Shown here piece after piece: positions 14,216 to 16,708 of a stretch of DNA of 16,708 bases. Position 1 is the first letter of the stretch. Every line of letters begins with the position of its first letter. Both the position numbers and the translations under genes were made by a program. The DNA is from Thermosaccharophagus gerlachensis (GTDB taxonomy: Bacteria; Armatimonadota; Fervidibacteria; Fervidibacterales; Thermosaccharophagaceae): positions 1 to 16,708 of the forward strand of contig JBGOEV010000049.1 in NCBI GenBank assembly GCA_041538025.1. The letters run 5' to 3'. A model generated the notes under the pieces. The model did not search any database. It worked only from the letters and a program-made list of their open reading frames with translations, and was not told the origin of the DNA.

Positions 14216-15910
14216 ATGCATAAACCAGACGACGGACAAAAACCAAAGCTTAAAAGGGGAAAGCAGCTCGGGCTAATAACGAAGGGTTCCCTCGTTGAAG
14301 GGTTGGAGATGAAACTCAACCCAGATGTTTCTCCAGAGGAGATAAAGGCAGGCAAGTTCGTCGTAGTTGAAGGCGACGTGTTTGATTTCTTCTCCCTCAT
14401 AACTGATGTGCGCCTTGATGCAACGCATCACAGCATCTTAGAAAACCCACCATCAACCGAAGAGAAGATAATGCGCGATGTGCTAAGTGGAACAAGCACA
14501 TATGTGACTGTCACACTTCGCCCGATGTTGACGCTCCCGAAGAGACAAACTAAAGCAAAGGCATCACCAAGCCCTGTTAAGAGCATACCGCCACACTTTT
14601 CACCAGTGTATGAAGCAGTTGAAGAGGATGTGAGTCGCATATTTGGGAGTGAGTCCGAAGATAAGCATTATTTCAACATAGGCACACCTCTTGATATGGA
14701 GACACCAGTATGCATTGACTTAAGGCGCTTCGTTGAGCGCTCAACAGGCATATTCGGGAAGACTGGCACTGGTAAAACATTCCTTACAAGGCTTGTCCTT
14801 TGTGGGCTTATAAGGAGTGGCATCGCTGTGACACTCATCTTTGACATGCATAGTGAGTATGGTTGGTCAGGTCAGAAAGAAGCAGAAGAAGGTAGGAGGA
14901 CATTCGTTAAAGGCTTGAAACAACTCTTTGGGAATCAGGTCGCTATATTTAGCCTTGACCCACAGTCAACTCGTCGCAGAGGAGTTGCGCCAGATGTTGA
15001 GGTCTTCATACCTTTTGATTGCATTCAGGTAGAGGATATAGCGCCGTTGCAAGATGAACTGCGCCTTCACACAACAGCGATTGAAGCAGCTTACTTAATC
15101 TACGCAAGGTATCATGCGCATTGGCTTGAAGAACTGCTTGCACGAGGTGACCGCTCACCAGATTCGGATGACCCATTCCCATTAAAGACTTTCGCTGAGG
15201 AGCTCGGTGCGCATCCAGAATCAATAGCTGCGCTTTATAGGAAACTCAAAAGGCTTGAGCGGTTCCCATTCCTTGTGAAGTCAGACAGACGCCCAGATGT
15301 TGATGCTATTGAGCACATCATGAGATACCTTCGCGAGGGGAAACACATAGTGCTTGAGTTCGGTCAGCAATCAAGCATGCTCTGTTATCTCCTTGTCTCA
15401 AACATAATCTCAAGGCGCATACACGAGGAGTATGTTAAGCAGACGGAGCGTTACCTTGCAACGCAAGACCCAAAGGATGAGCCAAAGCAACTCATCATCG
15501 TCATAGAGGAAGCACACAAATTCCTCAACCCGAGCGCAGCAAAGCAAACCATCTTTGGAACGATAGCGAGGGAGATGCGCAAATACTACGTGAGCTTGTT
15601 GATTGTTGACCAACGCCCATCGGATATTGATGACGAAATAATGTCGCAGATAGGGACGAAGATCATAGCTCAATTGAATGACGAAAAAGACATCTCAGCT
15701 GTCCTTACAGGCGTAAGCAATAGCTCTGGCTTGAGGAGCATTCTGGCAAGCTTAGAAACAAAACAACAGGCACTTGTCATAGGGCATGCTGTGCCAATGC
15801 CCGTAGTTATACGCACAAGGGACTACGATGAAAAGTTTTACGAAGAGGTGATGCAACTCACTGCTCCTGTGAGTAGCCTTGAGGAAGGAACAAACATGCT
15901 GTGGGCGTAA
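14216..15910 (+). CDS. HerA-like DNA translocase ATPase (DUF87)
   Basis: 564 aa. The N-terminus (about 15-105) fits the HAS-barrel found in HerA (GLITKGSLVEGLEMKL.., GKFVVVEG..). A charged linker leads to the RecA-like ATPase: Walker A GKTGTGKT (181-188), then FDMHSEYG (from 209), Walker B LIIVIEEAH (426-434), and the REMRKYYVSLLIVDQRPSDID region (452-472) holding sensor and arginine-finger residues. A helical insertion lies between about 280 and 360. HerA proteins form hexameric rings that pump DNA, in archaea with the nuclease NurA for end resection; bacterial relatives also occur in defence systems with SIR2 or other effectors. Neither NurA nor an effector gene is in the window. GGGTGAT stands ahead of the ATG. 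The stop is only nine bases from the transposase remnant. Confidence 0.88.
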   Translation: MHKPDDGQKPKLKRGKQLGLITKGSLVEGLEMKLNPDVSPEEIKAGKFVVVEGDVFDFFSLITDVRLDATHHSILENPPSTEEKIMRDVLSGTSTYVTVTLRPMLTLPKRQTKAKASPSPVKSIPPHFSPVYEAVEEDVSRIFGSESEDKHYFNIGTPLDMETPVCIDLRRFVERSTGIFGKTGTGKTFLTRLVLCGLIRSGIAVTLIFDMHSEYGWSGQKEAEEGRRTFVKGLKQLFGNQVAIFSLDPQSTRRRGVAPDVEVFIPFDCIQVEDIAPLQDELRLHTTAIEAAYLIYARYHAHWLEELLARGDRSPDSDDPFPLKTFAEELGAHPESIAALYRKLKRLERFPFLVKSDRRPDVDAIEHIMRYLREGKHIVLEFGQQSSMLCYLLVSNIISRRIHEEYVKQTERYLATQDPKDEPKQLIIVIEEAHKFLNPSAAKQTIFGTIAREMRKYYVSLLIVDQRPSDIDDEIMSQIGTKIIAQLNDEKDISAVLTGVSNSSGLRSILASLETKQQALVIGHAVPMPVVIRTRDYDEKFYEEVMQLTAPVSSLEEGTNMLWA

Positions 15911-15919
15911 CGAACTTGC

Positions 15920-16708
15920 TTATCTCACTCTCTTGCCATCCTTATTCTTTGCCTTTACCCTATCACCAAATATCCTCTTCAGCCTTGAAAAACTCGCCTC
16001 TGCCATGTTCCTTCTCCCATACCCTTTCTCTTTTGCCCATCCATCAAACCCTTTCTCCCTCACCTCCCTTATCGTCTCATCCCTTCCCAATAATCCCCTC
16101 TCCCTTCCATCCCTTCTAACCTTTATCACCACCTTTGCTTTCATCCTTTCAACTTCTCTCCAAACCTTTTCCCTGTCATATGCACCGTCCATTATCATCT
16201 CCCTTACCTTCAAACCTTTACCTTCAACTCCCTTAATCAAACCCTTGAATACCTTGCTGTCGTGAACCCTTCATCAGTCAAAGAAAATTCCACCATCTTC
16301 CCTTTCTTTTGGTCAAAGCATATGTGAACCTTTATCCATCCTTCTCCCTTTGCCTCTTCACCCATTCACCATCTCCCATAACCTTAACACTTGAACTGTC
16401 AACGATAAAAACCCATCCCTTCCCCCTTTTCCCTTCTCACCCTGAAAACTTCAAACTTCAATTTCTTCCTCCTTCTGCAAAGGGTAGAAAAGCAAGGAAC
16501 AGGCAAAGGAAGAGAAGCAAGAGAAAACAAAGACTTAACAAACCCTTCCCTTTGCCTTAAAGGAAGATGAAAGATTTGGCTTATGGCGGCCAAAAACTTA
16601 ATGGCAATTTCGCTGTAAAGGAAAGGATGACCTCTCTTCCTTCTTCCTTCTCCCTCTGTCCATCCATCTATGACTTCTTCTCTTAGCCAAATTTGAATGG
16701 ATGCTCTT
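15920..16708 (-). pseudogene. Frameshifted IS5-family transposase, truncated by the right edge
   Basis: Read on the minus strand, four pieces in successive frames add up to one DDE transposase. Piece A (from the right edge to about 16402) has IQIWLREEVIDGW and LPLRQREGFVKSLF, the N-terminal DNA-binding part. Piece B (about 16403-16335) has VDSSSVKVMGDGEW with the first catalytic Asp. Piece C (about 16338-16250) has WIKVHICFDQKKGKMVEF. Piece D (about 16262-15920) has MDGAYDREKVW (second Asp) and RNMAEASFSRLKRIFGD (Glu). Three frameshifts separate the pieces, so no functional enzyme is made. The coding strand is strongly purine-rich, giving a CT-rich plus strand unlike its neighbours, a sign of foreign origin. 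The N-terminus may continue beyond 16708, and the C-terminus (..KDGKRVR) looks short for the family. No terminal inverted repeats can be paired because one end is outside the window. Confidence 0.85.

Noticed and set aside
15911..16708. CT-rich tract as low-complexity or regulatory repeat
   Set aside because: It is the complement of a purine-rich transposase coding strand, not a simple repeat.

Overview
This is a bacterial chromosomal window with moderate GC, tightly packed genes, clear AGGAGG-type ribosome binding sites, and ATG plus GTG starts. The gene set (RapZ, a CpaB/CpaE pilus pair, YraN, AroE, a bacterial HerA-like ATPase, GlcE-like oxidase) is bacterial. The fragment at the left edge, an export-signal protein with a WWEAEKP..TNFP stretch, together with the general style resembles uncultured thermophile lineages around Armatimonadota/Fervidibacteria. 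That taxonomic placement is a guess from memory; the sequence does not prove it.

Layout. (1) Positions 1-4399, minus strand, read right to left: an ECF-transporter substrate-binding (S) protein, a stand-alone FmdE-domain protein overlapping it by 14 bases, a CbiQ/EcfT-type transmembrane protein, and a 777-aa iron-sulfur protein built from three QueG/reductive-dehalogenase-like modules. Beyond these is the start of an exported or lipoprotein gene that runs off the left edge. No ECF ATPase gene is present. (2) Positions 4400-4593: divergent promoter region with a short tandem repeat. (3) Positions 4594-9085, plus strand: exported TPR protein, O6-alkylguanine-DNA alkyltransferase, 4-TM 'holin IV' membrane protein, RapZ and GAPDH, with gaps of 17 and 16 bases and two 4-base overlaps, so probably one transcript. 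(4) Positions 9122-12673, minus strand: cpaB, cpaE, yraN, aroE in transcription order, again with short gaps. It converges on GAPDH with only 36 bases between the stops. (5) Positions 12839-15910, plus strand: GlcE-like FAD oxidase and a HerA-like ATPase. (6) Positions 15920-16708: decayed IS5-family transposase, minus strand, with three frameshifts, cut by the right edge.

The most interesting part is region 1. Transport (S and T proteins), an FmdE-like protein and a large corrinoid/Fe-S-type protein are in one apparent operon, which suggests uptake and handling of a metal, cofactor or queuosine-type precursor. The substrate cannot be read from sequence alone. Region 3 may couple cell-envelope functions with hexosamine/central-carbon control (RapZ, GAPDH). 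Region 4 mixes type IV/Tad pilus assembly with housekeeping genes.

I saw no rRNA, tRNA, CRISPR array or convincing rho-independent terminator. Apart from the transposase remnant, no stretch over 300 bases lacks a gene.
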